From Cymodocea nodosa (lineage: Eukaryota > Streptophyta > Magnoliopsida > Alismatales > Cymodoceaceae): a DNA stretch of 64,000 nt. Position 1 is the stretch's first letter. Each line of letters begins with the position of its first letter. Location of the stretch: contig CM072345.1 of assembly GCA_036874045.1 (NCBI GenBank), positions 4,861,501-4,925,500 of the forward strand, given 5' to 3'. The notes under the pieces were generated by a model, which did not search any database, was not told where the DNA came from, and saw only the letters and a list, made by a program, of their open reading frames with translations. Positions 42,034 through 53,588 of this stretch are shown here, piece after piece. The position numbers were made by a program, and so were the translations under genes.

Positions 42034-44325
42034 TTATCGACCCCTCCTAAGTATATCACTTATAGCATTACATATTTTATCTCCTAGATGCCTAATATCA
42101 TTTCTGATGTCATTAAGCACTACATCTAAGTCAGGAGGTAGCTGGGTTTGCTGTTCTACTTGAACTAAATAACTTTGTTGTTGTTGTTGTGTATGGTCTG
42201 TATCAGGTTGTTGTTGTTGTTGTCGTTGAGGTTTATGCATGGCCTGGAATTTTTGCAAATCTTTGACACTAAATGCTCTCATGCCTTTAGTTTCAGAGGG
42301 CTAGTCAGATAAAGTCAATTGGCTTGCAAGGATTCCACATACAACATCACCATAAAATAACTTTGAACTCATATGCTGTAGTTGAGACATAAAAACATCA
42401 AACCAATTTATTTGAATTCTATTCAGCAAGCCATAAGTTGCATATAAACAGCTTCTGCTGACTTCCAAATTGTGTCTAACTCTTTGAAATAAATTTGCAT
42501 GCAATATATTTGCAATAAACCTTGCCTCTGCATTCAGATTTTCCATTAATCTCATTTCAGAATATACATCTAGAATTTTTGATAAAGACTGAATGTTCTA
42601 TTCTAGTTGTCTTATCATGTCAAATCTGTTGGTAACAACAACACCTTCATTCTTTAATCCTAAAACTTCAAAAATTAACTCAGGAGACAATATAAACTCC
42701 TGTTCATTTATTTGAGTTTTCATAAAATTTCCATTCTTGTCCAGATTGCTATAAAAAGCTGCAATAAGCTTTGTGTATTGCTTCCATTTCATTCCTACTG
42801 GCAAGAATTTAATGAGGCCTTGAAACTCAAACAGATCTCTTATTTCCATCAAATTTCTGAATTTTATTGGACGAGCATGCAGAATCTGACATGAAATCAG
42901 ATTATTGTATTTCTGCAATGCTTCTTCAGATCTAAAATGAATTGCATTACCTTGAATTTTTAGTATTGTACACAAAGAAGGTGATACTTGAAGTTGTGAT
43001 TCAGAGTTTAATTCATCTTCAGGAACCTCTTCTTCAAAATGAATGTCATGTTGTTCCTCTTCCAAAATATTATCTTGAAGCTGCTTAGGTAAGCTTAATT
43101 CTTCAGCTTCAACAGTGTTAGGAACATTGTCAATATGCTCAACATTCATCTGTTCAGTCTCTATAGAATGTTTAGAGTACAATTTTTCCACAAATTCTAC
43201 AGCTGGTGTATCTATCTGTAATTGTTCATTTTGTTCAACAGATAATTCCATTGATTCATGTTGTGAATTCTCAGACTCTGCTTCTATAGATTCCGTAGAA
43301 GGCTGGTTAACTTTTAGCTCTTCTGAAGTCTTAACAATTTCAATATCTGCTACTCTAGACAATTCAACCTTTGAACTAGTTACTGCCTCAACATTGTCAG
43401 TTATATCTGCAATAACTTGTTCAATGTTAGGTGCCTGATGCTCTGATTTGTCAATTTCTGCATCATCAGGACTTGTACTAATAGAAAAACTTGAGCTTAT
43501 ATTTGACTTGGATTTCTTCTCAAGCTTTCTAGCAATGGAAAATAAAGTCTCATTATCTTCATTAGTTTCAGTGTGTTCGAAACTGATGAGTTTATCAGAT
43601 GCACAATAAGGTACAATGTTTAGACATACATTGTCCTTTGGAAATAAATTTTCATCTGATTTTCCTTTTTCAATAGACTTTGTTTCCTTAGACATAATTT
43701 TTCTGACTTTCCTTCTTCTATAACATTTCTGTGTCTCCTTTTCGAGTATTGCTGTTTTCTTTTCAAATTGCTCCATAAAAGTTTTCTACTTTAATTCTTC
43801 TAAGGCACTTTCTATTGCAATGGCCTTTCGAAGACTGTCAACTTTTGTTTTGTCTACAGCAATATCTAATTCTACTTGTTTTGAATATAAAGGAGTAGGG
43901 ATAGCTGATTCATACTCTTCCTCAAATGCATGTAGTCTTGTACTATTTATAGGAGTTTGAGGAGTTCTATTTGATGAACCTACACCTTTTTCCAAATATT
44001 TTGCATACTGTTCGAAAAATGCAATCTCAACACATTTCATTCTGTATTCTCTATCATATTTACTTCGAATACCCATGTATGTAATACTTGCATCAGTATG
44101 TTGAAGTTCTTGTCTAACTTCATCTAATATATCCTGAGAAAAGAAGTAATCTCTATAAAGTTCTTCTAACCTTTTGTCCACTCGAAATATTTTCTTGAAC
44201 CAAGTACGTGGAACTTCATCATTCTCTATTTCTTTTCCTTTTGCATCTCTTCTACTTTTGCCTTTTCCTCTGCCACGACCTTTGTAGAACTTGGAGACCA
44301 TCGTCATAGGTTGTAACAGCAACAA
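42034..44325 (-). pseudogene. Copia Z extra ORF (copy 3, most complete)
   Basis: Open blocks at 43786-44325 (179 codons), 42598-43776 (392 codons, the longest frame in the window), 42301-42555 and 42034-42282. The head has a basic FYKGRGRGKGKSRR patch. The 392-codon block is Glu/Ser-rich (ELSVEQNEQLQIDTPAVEF), then IKFRNLMEIRDLFEFQGLIK and VLGLKNEGVVVTNRFDMIRQ. The last blocks have NRIQINWFDVFMSQLQ, LFYGD, a Gln-rich stretch and NDIRNDIRHLGDKICNAISD. DLFEFQGL, INW and LFYGD match Gypsy C's extra ORF. No enzyme motif seen. Resembles a plant-transposon-protein domain from memory. Confidence 0.7.
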
Positions 44326-44825
44326 GTAGGAAAGATTTTCTTGACAAAGTTTACAAATGACCTAAGTCCCCGTGTAATAAGAGTTTAAATAGGGTTTTTA
44401 GGCGTATATCTCAACGTGAAGAGAAGTCGGGTTTAGAAATTAAATAAATATTGAATAAAGTTTATTCAATCAAGGTACTCGAAATATTCAAGTATAACTC
44501 ATTTAGTTAACCAACCTAATGAGTAAAATGCTATCTAGAGGTAGTTTTACACGTTACCTTGTCTAACATAACGTCTAGTTAGTACACTACAATTTTCGGA
44601 TGCTTTCAACTGAAACGTTCTGAAAACAACACATGCTAAACTTAACATTATCTTGAGAACATTGTAAACTATTTGAACATTTTGTCCTTTGAATCTAAAA
44701 TAATTTATTTGTCTTTTTAAATTATTTCATCAAGATTTTAAGAGGACATTAATTCAGATTAACTAAGATTTGTATTCTAAATTATATTAATCTTTTTTCG
44801 ACATTGTTAATCCTCCCCCTACAAA
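44326..44825 (-). promoter_or_regulatory. Leader upstream of the Copia Z extra ORF
   Basis: 500 bp between a polypurine-like site (CCTCCCCCTAC, 44812-44822) and the ORF. Position equals the Gypsy-U3-like leader in Copia R. Similarity to the Gypsy LTR is weak here, with a faint AATGTCGAAAAAAGATTAAT-like start. TTTAGTTAACCAACC and TCTAGTTAGTACACTAC motifs are present. Confidence 0.4.
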
Positions 44826-45895
44826 TATACTTCAAATATATTCAATCAAAATACAAAATATACTTGTAGTGACAATAGATGTTAAGTATAACTATACTTT
44901 TACATTTTCTTTTCAGAGACTTCCGTTATCCTGACATCATCAAAAATGATTTCCAGAATCAATTCCTACTGTATATGAATCAAAACACAACTTTGAACTC
45001 AATTTGATTAATTCAAGGAGAATAAAAGAATGTATCTCAAATAAACGTTTTCAAAAGTACTAATGTTGATTCAATAAATCAGTAGTCATATTGGTATAAA
45101 CTATATGCGATTCAAAGATATCTGTAATTAATGAAACAACTTTTTCTTTTCAAAAACAGTAAATAACGATAATTTTCTTTAAAAGTTAGTTTGAAAAGCT
45201 TGAATCATACAAGAGCTTTCTAATGTACCTGTGTAATGAGCTTTCAGTCAACAATCCCAGATCTGATCAGGACCTTAGGTTGCTAGATTTAAAGAATCCT
45301 TTTTTAGGACAACAATCCTTACATACCTATCTACTCAAGTACAAAAGGCTCGTGATCAAACTGATCAATAAACTCTCAAAGATTTTTACTTTGTAAGCAC
45401 TTTTCATTTTAAGCACAGTATATATGTATTCCATTAATACAGATGCAATAAAACACAAATCTCATACAATTTTTTCTTCTATGATTGTACTGAGAATATG
45501 AATCAGTTTCAATAAGCTTATACTTTTGATTAACAGTTTAAGATGAGTTACATATAACTTATTCTACAAGTTTAATCAATTAAGTCAAATTTATGCATGA
45601 TCATATGCATTTTCCTTGATTCAAAGAAAACATTTAATCAAAATTTCAGAATGTCAGAAGTATTTAATGTTTTTCATTTACATTTCAACTTAAAATCGTA
45701 AAAACCATTAAAATTGATAAACTACTTAAAATCGATAAGATACTACTATGATTTTACAATAAATACATAGTATCTTAAGCAGCAGTTTAGATATTACTTT
45801 AGATATTTATAATAAGTATATAATATCTATGAGGTGAACAACATCATCAATAATATTTATCTTTTTATGTGGAGTTTAAGCATTTTACACATCAC
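44826..45895 (-). other. Gypsy-type 3' UTR inside Copia Z
   Basis: Reads colinear with Gypsy C 16030-17190 on the minus strand. GAGTTTATTGA, GAGCCTTTTGTACTTGAGTA, GGATTGTTG, CCTGATCAGATCTGGGATTG and CTTGTATGATTCAAGC occur in the same order and spacing, with AACTTGTAGAAT upstream. In Gypsy C this lies just before the 3' LTR; here it follows Copia pol. Confidence 0.7.
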
Positions 45896-46658
45896 ATAGC
45901 CTACAAATACCTAAATTTAATCTAATGTTGCATAATGTATTTTCATCTAGAGGTTTTGTAAATATATCAGCTAATTGATTTTTACTAGACACAAATTCTA
46001 ATTTAATTTTTCCTTTAACTACGTTATCTCTTAGAAAATGATGTCTAACCTCTATATGCTTTGCTCTTGAATGTAATAAAGGATTTTTAGAAAGATTTAT
46101 TGCAAAACTACTGTCACAATAAATCTCAGTTGTATCATAAGATAATCCAAAATCTTCTAAAGTTTGCCTTATCCACAGAATCTAAGTGTAACACAGTGCA
46201 GCAGCAACATATTCAGCTTTTGTAGTAGAAAGTGCTACACAGTTTTGCTTTTTACTAAACCATGATACCAAATTATTTCCCAATAATTGACATGTGCCAC
46301 TGGTACTCTTTCTATCAGATTTAGATCCTGCATAATCAGCATTAGTATATCCTACAAGATCTATTGAACTATCCTTAGAATAATACAGTCCGAAAGTTTT
46401 AGTTCCTTGTATATATCTGAATATTCTTTTAACTGCAATTAAGTGTGATTCCTTAGGATTAGATTGAAATCTAGCACAAACACACACAACAAATATAATA
46501 TCAGGTCTACTAGCAGTCAAATAAAGTAAAGAACCAATCATACTTCTGTATTTTCTTTGATCTATAGATTTTCCTATGTCATCAATATCTAACTTTAAAG
46601 TAGTACTCATAGGAGTTCCTCGAATCCTTGTATCATTAAAATTAAATTTCTTAAGCAT
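45896..46658 (-). pseudogene. Copia Z RT C-terminal end and RNase H
   Basis: 46182-46658 is open: [70 protein letters not shown] and VALSTTKAEYVAAALC (RNase H). The tail to about 45900 reads like EVRHHFLRDNV and a LADIFTKPLDE-type pol end. No integrase or RT palm is present in Z. Confidence 0.82.
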
Positions 46659-46695
46659 TTAATCTGCATATTTTTCCTGATTTAAAAATATACCT

Positions 46696-46920
46696 TTATC
46701 CATTTATGACACTCAGCAAATTAAAACCTAGGTCTTTTACAAATAGTACATTCGAAATAACACAAGTAGGAGTTATTTGAACATTGCCCATACCTATGAT
46801 TTTATCTTTGCTTTTGTTTCCAAATGTTACACTTCCTTTCATGGTATTTGTAAAATTTCGTAATAGACTTTTTTGTCTGGTCATGTGACTTGATGCTCCA
46901 CTATCCAAGATCCATTTTGA
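46696..46920 (-). pseudogene. Copia Z protease start (copy 1)
   Basis: MDSGASSHMTRQKSLLRNFT, GSVTFGNKSKDKIIGMGNV and NVLFVKDLGFNLLSV: the Copia aspartic protease with its DSGAS active-site motif. Confidence 0.8.
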
Positions 46921-48449
46921 TGTTGTTTCCTCCTACAACACAAATTAAGAAAAACTTTTTCTTGGTACCCAATGTTGTTGAGGACCAAGTTCATTAAACG
47001 CATATTTCTTCTTTTTGTTTAAAAATAGTTTAACATTATCATTTATATTCTTATTAGTGGTAAGTACTATTGATTTGTCATTAGATTCATACTCACATAT
47101 AGCATTATTGCTTTTACAATCATTCTTTTTGTTTTCAAATGTAGTATAATCAAGACCAAACATATTTTTATTAGATGTTAATTTATTTTGGTCATGCTTA
47201 TACATTTCAATAAGTTCATACTAAGATTTTGTACTTGTATGAACACTTTCCGTACATACAAAATCTTTTTCTGCATAAGAATTTTTTGTTTTATCACATG
47301 TAGAATGAGTAATTGGTCTTATACCAGTGTATTGAATTACATGCTCAGGTTTCTAAATTTTCAGTTTACTACAATTGTTTGAAATTTTAGAAACATTAGA
47401 AACTGAATTTCCAGAACAAGAAACAAGATTTTTAGAAACATTTATAATCATGTTAGAAGTACAATTTGACAAATCACATTGATTTATATTATTACTACAT
47501 GATTCATCCCTTGAAGTACCTACTTCTGCATATTTATTACCTTGTTTCATAATAAAAGGAATTTTAGTCTTAGATTTACTTGAACTGCAACTAATAAATC
47601 CTTTATTGGCTTGAGATTCAAGATATTCAGGATAATCAAATCCTAAGCCAAATTTATAAGACACCGCAGGGGTACTAGTTAGTTTGTCTAACTTAGTTTG
47701 ACTTAAATTTCATTTCTCAAATGTAGAATTTAAATCTTACTCTCTCAGTTTTAATTTTTCTCTCTCTAATTCAAGTTCATTTATATTGTTTCTCAACACT
47801 TCATTTTCAGATTCTATCTTTAATTTTTCAGCATTTATATTCTGTATTTGTTCATGCAAGATACATTCATTAAATCTAAATTTTTGCAAATCTCTAGCAT
47901 GATTTTCATTATCACATTTAAACTTTTCTAAAGTAGTAGATAGGAAACAATTTTCTTCTTCCATAATGGATGAAGATTTTCTAATATTCTTATTTTCTAG
48001 TTTACATACTTTAAGTTTTTGTAATAATGCATGATAAGCACATAATAATTCATCAAAGTTGAAATCTGAATGTCTTTCAGGATTAGATATTACCTCAGAC
48101 TCATCTGCCATGAAGCATACATGAGCAATGTCTTCTAACTCTTGTTCTCCTTCTAAATGTGAAGATTTTGATCTTGATTCCTCAGATTCAGACTCTTCAG
48201 ACGTGTCAACCCAAGTGACCTTCAAAGCCTTTTTCTTGTAAAACTTTTTCTGAGTTTTCTGAGTCGTCTTCTTCTGATTTGTCCTACTTTGCTTTTCATT
48301 TTTCCTCATAGGACAATCTGGCGAAAGATGTCCAGGTTTCTTACAGTTGTAACATACATACTTTCTGGATGAAGAATTCTTGTCATTCAATGATTTTGAT
48401 GTTGAAGGTTTATCATTTTTGTTCCTTTGCTGTTTCCTAGCTTTCCATG
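46717..48449 (-). repeat. Tandem duplication in Copia Z, unit 1
   Basis: 1733-bp unit covering protease start, coiled gag spacer and CCHC knuckle. It is directly followed by unit 2 at 48450; both units start GCAAATTAAAACC-like. By eye more than 95% identical. Confidence 0.85.
47737..48390 (-). CDS. Copia Z gag C-terminal part with CCHC knuckle (copy 1)
   Basis: A 217-codon stretch: CYNCKKPGHLSPDC knuckle (C-x2-C-x4-H-x4-C), a basic tail, the acidic EESESEESRSKSSHLEGE, then a long coiled coil ending ENEVLRNNINELELEREKLK. Binds RNA and assembles the particle in a live element. Confidence 0.8.
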   Translation of the reverse strand: MNDKNSSSRKYVCYNCKKPGHLSPDCPMRKNEKQSRTNQKKTTQKTQKKFYKKKALKVTWVDTSEESESEESRSKSSHLEGEQELEDIAHVCFMADESEVISNPERHSDFNFDELLCAYHALLQKLKVCKLENKNIRKSSSIMEEENCFLSTTLEKFKCDNENHARDLQKFRFNECILHEQIQNINAEKLKIESENEVLRNNINELELEREKLKLRE

Positions 48450-50182
48450 CAAATTAAAACCAAGGTTTTCTACAAATAGTACATTCGAAATAACACAAGT
48501 AGGAGTTATTTGAACATTGCCCATACCTATGATTTTATCTTTGCTTTTGTTTCCAAATGTTACACTTCCTTTCATGGTATTTGTAAAATTTTGTAATAGA
48601 CTTTTTTGTCCAAACATGTGACTTGACGCTCCATTGTCCAAGATCCATTTTGATGTTGTTTCCTCCTGCAACACAAATTAAGAAAAACTTTTTCTTGGTA
48701 CCCAATGTTGTTGAGGACCAAGTTCATTAAACGCATATTTCTTTCTTTTGTTTAAAAATAGTTTAACATTATCATTTATATTCTTATTAGTGGTAAGTAC
48801 TATTGATTTATCATTAGCTTCATACTCACATATAGCATTATTGCTTTTGCAATCATTCTTTTTGTTTTTAGATGTAGTATAATCAAGACCAAACATATTT
48901 TTCTCAGATGTTAATTTATTTTGGTCATGCTTATACATTTCTGTAAGTTCATACTAAGATTTTGTACTTGTATTAACACTTTCCGTACATACAAAATCTT
49001 TTTCTGCACAAGAATTTTTTGTTTTATCACATGTAGAATGAGTAATTGGTCTAATACCAGTGTATTGAATTACATGCTCAGGTTTCTAAATTTTCAGTTT
49101 ACTACAATTGTCTGAAATTTTAGAAACATTAGAAACTGAATTTCCAAAACAAGAAACAAGATTTTTAGAAACATTTATAGTCATGTTAGAAGTACAATTT
49201 GACAAATCACATTGATTTATATTATTACTACATGATTCATCCCTTGAAGTACCTACTTCTACATATTTATTACCTTGTTTCATAATAAAAGGAATTTTAG
49301 TCTTAGATTTACTTGAACTGCAACTAATAAATCCTTTATTGGCTTGAGATTCAGGATATTCAGGATAATCAAATCCTAAGCCAAATTTATAAGACACCGC
49401 AGGGGTACTAGTTAGTTTGTCTAACTTAGTTTGACTTAAATTCCATTTCTCAAATGTAGAATTTAAATCTTGCTCTCTCAGTTTTAATTTTTCTATCTCT
49501 AATTCAAGTTCATTTATATTGTTTCTCAACATTTCATTTTCAGATTCTATCTTTAATTTTTCAGCATTTATATTCTGTATTTGTTCATGCAAGATACATT
49601 CAGTAAACCTAGATTTTTGCAAATCTCTAGCATGATTTTCATTATCACATTTAAACTTTTCTAAAGTAGTAGACAGGAAACAATTTTCTTCTTCCATAAA
49701 GGATGAAGATTTTCTAATATTCTTATTTTCCAGTTTACATACTTTAAGATTTTGTAATAATGCATGATAAGCACGTAATAATTCATCAAAGTTGAAATTT
49801 GAATGACTTTCAAGATCAGATATTACCTCAAACTCATCTGCCATGAAGTACACATGAGCAACGTCTTCTAACTCTTGTTCTCCTTCTGAATATGAAGATT
49901 TTGATGTTGATTCCTTAGATTCAGACTCTTCAAATGTGTCATCCTAAGTGACCTTCAAAGCCTTTTTATTATAAAACTTTTTCTGAGTTTTCTGAGCCGT
50001 CTTCTTCTGATTTGTCCTACTTTGCTTTTCATTTTTCCTCATAGGACAATCTGGAGAAAGATGTCCAAGTTTCTTATAGTTGTAACATACATACTTTCTT
50101 GATGAAGAATTCTTGTCATTAAATGATTTTGACGTTGAGGGTTTATCATTTTTGTTCCTTTGCTGTTTCCTACCTTTCCATG
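48450..50182 (-). repeat. Tandem duplication in Copia Z, unit 2
   Basis: Second 1733-bp unit. It includes a protease start (48455-48674, WILDNGASSHMFGQKSLL), the gag coil (49086-49853) and the CCHC knuckle region (near 50060-50100). Confidence 0.85.
49086..49853 (-). CDS. Copia Z gag coiled-coil spacer (copy 2)
   Basis: 255 codons with heptads (SENEMLRNNINELELEIEKLKL) followed by a spacer (KFGLGFDYPEYPESQANKGF). It corresponds to the copy 1 blocks at 47353-48390. Confidence 0.75.
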   Translation of the reverse strand: MYFMADEFEVISDLESHSNFNFDELLRAYHALLQNLKVCKLENKNIRKSSSFMEEENCFLSTTLEKFKCDNENHARDLQKSRFTECILHEQIQNINAEKLKIESENEMLRNNINELELEIEKLKLREQDLNSTFEKWNLSQTKLDKLTSTPAVSYKFGLGFDYPEYPESQANKGFISCSSSKSKTKIPFIMKQGNKYVEVGTSRDESCSNNINQCDLSNCTSNMTINVSKNLVSCFGNSVSNVSKISDNCSKLKI

Positions 50183-50640
50183 CTTTCTGGAATTTCCTAG
50201 TCAGCAAAATCAAATCCTCATCAGAATCAGTAGATATATCAGAATCTGAATTAATTTTGAAGGCTATTTCTTTCTTCATTTTTAGTTTGTTGTGACTTAG
50301 TGATTCATTTAATTGAACTTCATAAGCTGTTAAATTTCCTATAAGTTCATTCATAGTATAAACATTTAAATCTCTTGATTCCTCAATTGATGTTACTTTC
50401 TGAGACCATTTAGAACTTAGGGATCTGAGAATTTTCCTTACCAAATCCTTCTGTTCAAAATTCTTTCCTAAACATTTTAAAGAGTTTATGATATCAAGAA
50501 ATCTGGAAAACATCTCAGAAATATTTTCGTCTTCATGCATCTTAAAGAGTTCATATTTATGAATCAACATGTTTATTTTTGTCTCTTTAACTTGAGAAGT
50601 ACATTCATGTGAAACTTCTAATGCATGCCACACCTCATAA
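49944..50640 (-). CDS. Copia Z gag capsid part
   Basis: UBN2-type gag: YEVWHALEVSHECTSQVKET, YELFKMHEDENISEMFSRF, DLVRKILRSLSSKWSQKVTS, TMNELIGNLTAYEV, then a Lys-rich region and a knuckle. The open frame runs a little further right into LTR sequence; that part is not gag. Matches gag of R at 56333-56848. Confidence 0.82.
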
Positions 50641-50647
50641 GTAGATT

Positions 50648-51852
50648 TTCCACTTGAGAGATTTTCCCCGAGAAGGTGTTTTTCATCCCTGAAAAGGATT
50701 TTTCTTTTGGTGTGCAGTGATGGTTTGATCCTCGAAAAGATTTTTCTTTTTGTGTGCAAGGATGATTTGATCCTTGAAAAGATTTTTCATTTTGTGTGCA
50801 AGGATAAATTGATCAACGAGAATTCTATGCCTTTTATACTATATCTTCATTTCATGCATATCCTTCACGTCTAACCACTACTAGTTTTCCACTTCTCCAC
50901 ATCTTTTCTTTTTCCTTCATCGAAACACACATGTTCTAACCCACGTTTATATTTCGAATTTTCTTTAATCATTAGTCTTGGATCTCTGAAAAATTTCCTG
51001 CAAAATAAACTTTCTCGTCCAAAATTTTTTCATCAGTGTAATAAGAAGTCGTTACTTTAATGTTAACTAAACGAGTAACACAAGTATATATATAACTTAA
51101 CGTTTCTAACTTAACGAGTTCCTCATGTGCCATTTCACGTGACAAGTACTGTAGCTAACTCAACGAACTATGTCCGTGGTATTATGCTATCTCAACGAAC
51201 CATCTCCGTTGTGTTATGATAACTCAACGAACCAGTAATAAACAAATGTTTTTATAATAAGAATTTTACCATGTGCAAAAATAACAACTTAAGTTTATAA
51301 CGCTAACCTAATGTGTTGCCTTAGTGTTCAATATAGCAACTCAACGCGTTTAGTTATGTTAACTTAACGAGTTAAACATGTGCACCTTACGTGATACAAT
51401 ACAACATTCGTAACTTATAATTTCACCACGTTTATAACACTAACTTAACAAGTTCGTCTCTTCTTTTACTCACTAACTTAACGAGTTATCACGTGACCTA
51501 TTTTAAACTTTAAGCCTCTAACTTCACGAGTTCTCACGTGACCTCTATACAAACAAAACTCTAACTTAATGAGTTGTTTAAACATGCATTGTTCATTATA
51601 CAGAAGATATAACATTAAAACATATCATGCTTTTCAATAAAAACACACGTTAACTTAACGTTTAGCTAAATGAGAAATTAATGCAATGAAACGACTAGTT
51701 ATTAACTTCAGATCCAATACAGACAAGTATTTATATCAGTAAGCTTTTTCTATATTAATTGATGATTTTAATTTCTTTTCACAAGCAATAGTAGTTGAGC
51801 AAATATGATTATTTTCATTCAGCATACATCATCAAAACAAAAATACTAAACA
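50648..51852 (-). repeat. LTR of Copia Z, right end (5' side, partial)
   Basis: About 1205 bp matching 34399-35586, in the same orientation. It ends CTAAACA at 51852, next to the AATAC target copy. Confidence 0.88.
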
Positions 51853-51857
51853 AATAC
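51853..51857. repeat. Target site duplication of Copia Z, right copy (AATAC)
   Basis: Pairs with AATAT at 33973-33977. Confidence 0.7.
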
Positions 51858-52139
51858 TATTTTTCCTTTTATAACATTATCCCTTAGAAAATGATGTCGA
51901 ACTTCTATATGTTTTACTCATAAATGTAAGACAGGATTTTTAGATAAACTTATTGCAGAACTACTATCACAGAAAATCTTAGTCGGTTCATAGTTTAAAT
52001 TAAAATCTTTTAAGGTGTGTTTGATCCACAGGATTTGAGCACAGCAAAGTGCAGCTGCTATATATTCAGCTTTAGTTGTAGATAATGCTACACAATTTTG
52101 CTTTTTGCTAAACCATGACAATAAAGAATTACCTAACAA
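51858..52139 (-). pseudogene. Copia R RNase H
   Basis: Open at 51918-52139: LLSWFSKKQNCVALSTTKAE, YIAAALCCAQILWIKHTLKD, KIFCDSSSAISLSKNP, the RNase H core with the Glu (TKAEY) and Asp (CDSSSA) residues. Continues to Z's insertion point. Confidence 0.88.
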
Positions 52140-52241
52140 TTGACAAGTGCCACTGGTGCTTTTTCTTTCAGACTTACATCCTGTGAAATCAGCATCACTA
52201 TAACCTACTAAGTTTAAAGAACTGTGTTTAAAGTAAAACAG

Positions 52242-52988
52242 TCAGAAATTGATGGTTCCTAATAGATATTTAAAAATTCGTTGAACAGCAAGTAGGTGTG
52301 ATTCCTTAGGATTTGATTGATATCTAGCACAAGTACACACACTAAACATAATATCTGGTCGGCTAGCTGTTAAATAGAGTAATGAACCAATCATACTTCT
52401 ATATTGTTTTACATCTACAGTTTTTCCAGAGTCATCTTTATCCAACTTGGTGATAGTACTCATTGGTGTATTCTTTGTTTTAATGTTGTCTAAACCAAAC
52501 CTCTTTAATAAATCTTGAGTATATTTTTCTTGTGAAATAAAAGTACCCTGATCTAATTGCTTAATTTGTAAGCCTAGGAAAAATGATAGTTCACCCATCA
52601 TACTCATTTCAAATTGATTAGTCATGTCTTTCGAAAAGGACTCAACTAATTTATCATTTGTTGCTCCAAATATGATGTCATCTACATAGATTTGAAATAC
52701 TAATATATCTTTTTCGATCTTCTTGATAAAAAGAGTGTGATCTGCCTTTCTCATAGAATACCCTTTTTCCATAAGAAATTTAGATAATCTTTCATACCAA
52801 GACCTAGGAGCTTGTTTAAGGCCATATAGTGCCTTCTTAAGCTTGTAAACATACTCAGGATGTTTTGAATCTTCAAAACCTGGAGGTTGTTTTACATACA
52901 CTTCTTCTTTTATATATCCATTTAAAAAAGCAGTCTTAACATCCATTTGATATAATTTGAAATCCATATAACAAGCATATGCTAACAA
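52242..52988 (-). CDS. Copia R reverse transcriptase
   Basis: 248-codon open stretch: [74 protein letters not shown] (catalytic YVDD), [49 protein letters not shown]/Maximus-type RT. It makes cDNA in the particle. Well kept domain in a broken element. Confidence 0.92.
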   Translation of the reverse strand: MLAYACYMDFKLYQMDVKTAFLNGYIKEEVYVKQPPGFEDSKHPEYVYKLKKALYGLKQAPRSWYERLSKFLMEKGYSMRKADHTLFIKKIEKDILVFQIYVDDIIFGATNDKLVESFSKDMTNQFEMSMMGELSFFLGLQIKQLDQGTFISQEKYTQDLLKRFGLDNIKTKNTPMSTITKLDKDDSGKTVDVKQYRSMIGSLLYLTASRPDIMFSVCTCARYQSNPKESHLLAVQRIFKYLLGTINF

Positions 52989-53228
52989 AATTCCTATTGA
53001 TTCTAGTCTAGCAACAGGAGCAAATGTTTTATCATAGTCAATTCCTTCCTCTTACTTGTAACCTTGAGCAACTAATCTAGCTTTATTTTTAACTATATGT
53101 CCATCTTGATCTACTTTGTTTCTAAATACCCACCTTGTTCCTATTATGGATTGATTTTCAGGTGGTGGAACTAGATCCCATATCTCATTTCTTATAAATT
53201 GATTTAGCTCATCTTGCATAGCTAAATA

Positions 53229-53588
53229 TCAAAATTCATCTTCTAAGGAATCTTCAATTATCTTAGGTTCTAGTAAAGAAACAAATGAATAAGCACCACA
53301 AATGTTGACTACTGATGACCTAGTCCTAACTCCTTGATTAGGATCGCCTATTATCTGATCAATAGGATGAGATGAAGCATAACACCAATTTCTATGTTGT
53401 TCCATATTTTCTATAGGTATGACATTATTTTCTTCTAAATTTTCATCATTCAAACTTAGATTTCTTATTCTGTTAGATAATCTATCAATTTCTCTGTCAA
53501 CATCATTTGGTACTATTTCTAGGAGAATTTCTAAATCAAAGTTTTCAGCATGTCTTAAATCTAAATGAGAATTTTCATGAAATTTCAC
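53229..53588 (-). CDS. Copia R linker between integrase and RT
   Basis: 119 codons, acidic, with WCYASSHPIDQIIGDPNQGV and RTRSSVVNICGAYSFVSLLE. The IIGDPNQGVRTRS block is the usual Copia linker ahead of RT. The same segment opens fragment W at 58413. Confidence 0.8.
   Translation of the reverse strand: MKFHENSHLDLRHAENFDLEILLEIVPNDVDREIDRLSNRIRNLSLNDENLEENNVIPIENMEQHRNWCYASSHPIDQIIGDPNQGVRTRSSVVNICGAYSFVSLLEPKIIEDSLEDEF

Larger units (their letters stand above)
33978..51852 (-). mobile_element. Copia Z (SIRE/Maximus-like), rearranged, nested in Copia R
   Basis: About 17.9 kb inside R's RNase H. Outer LTRs at 33978-35586 and 50648-51852 are both minus. Parts from the right: LTR, gag, a 1733-bp tandem duplication over gag-protease, RT/RNase H end, Gypsy-like 3' UTR, extra ORF, LTR block (40231-41532, minus), then a plus-strand block (36488-40230: ORF, LTR, part LTR, primer site, gag start), then ORF end and LTR (minus). 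So it holds four LTR blocks plus a partial one, in alternating orientation. Broken and rearranged; outer LTRs differ by about 3% by eye. Confidence 0.8.
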
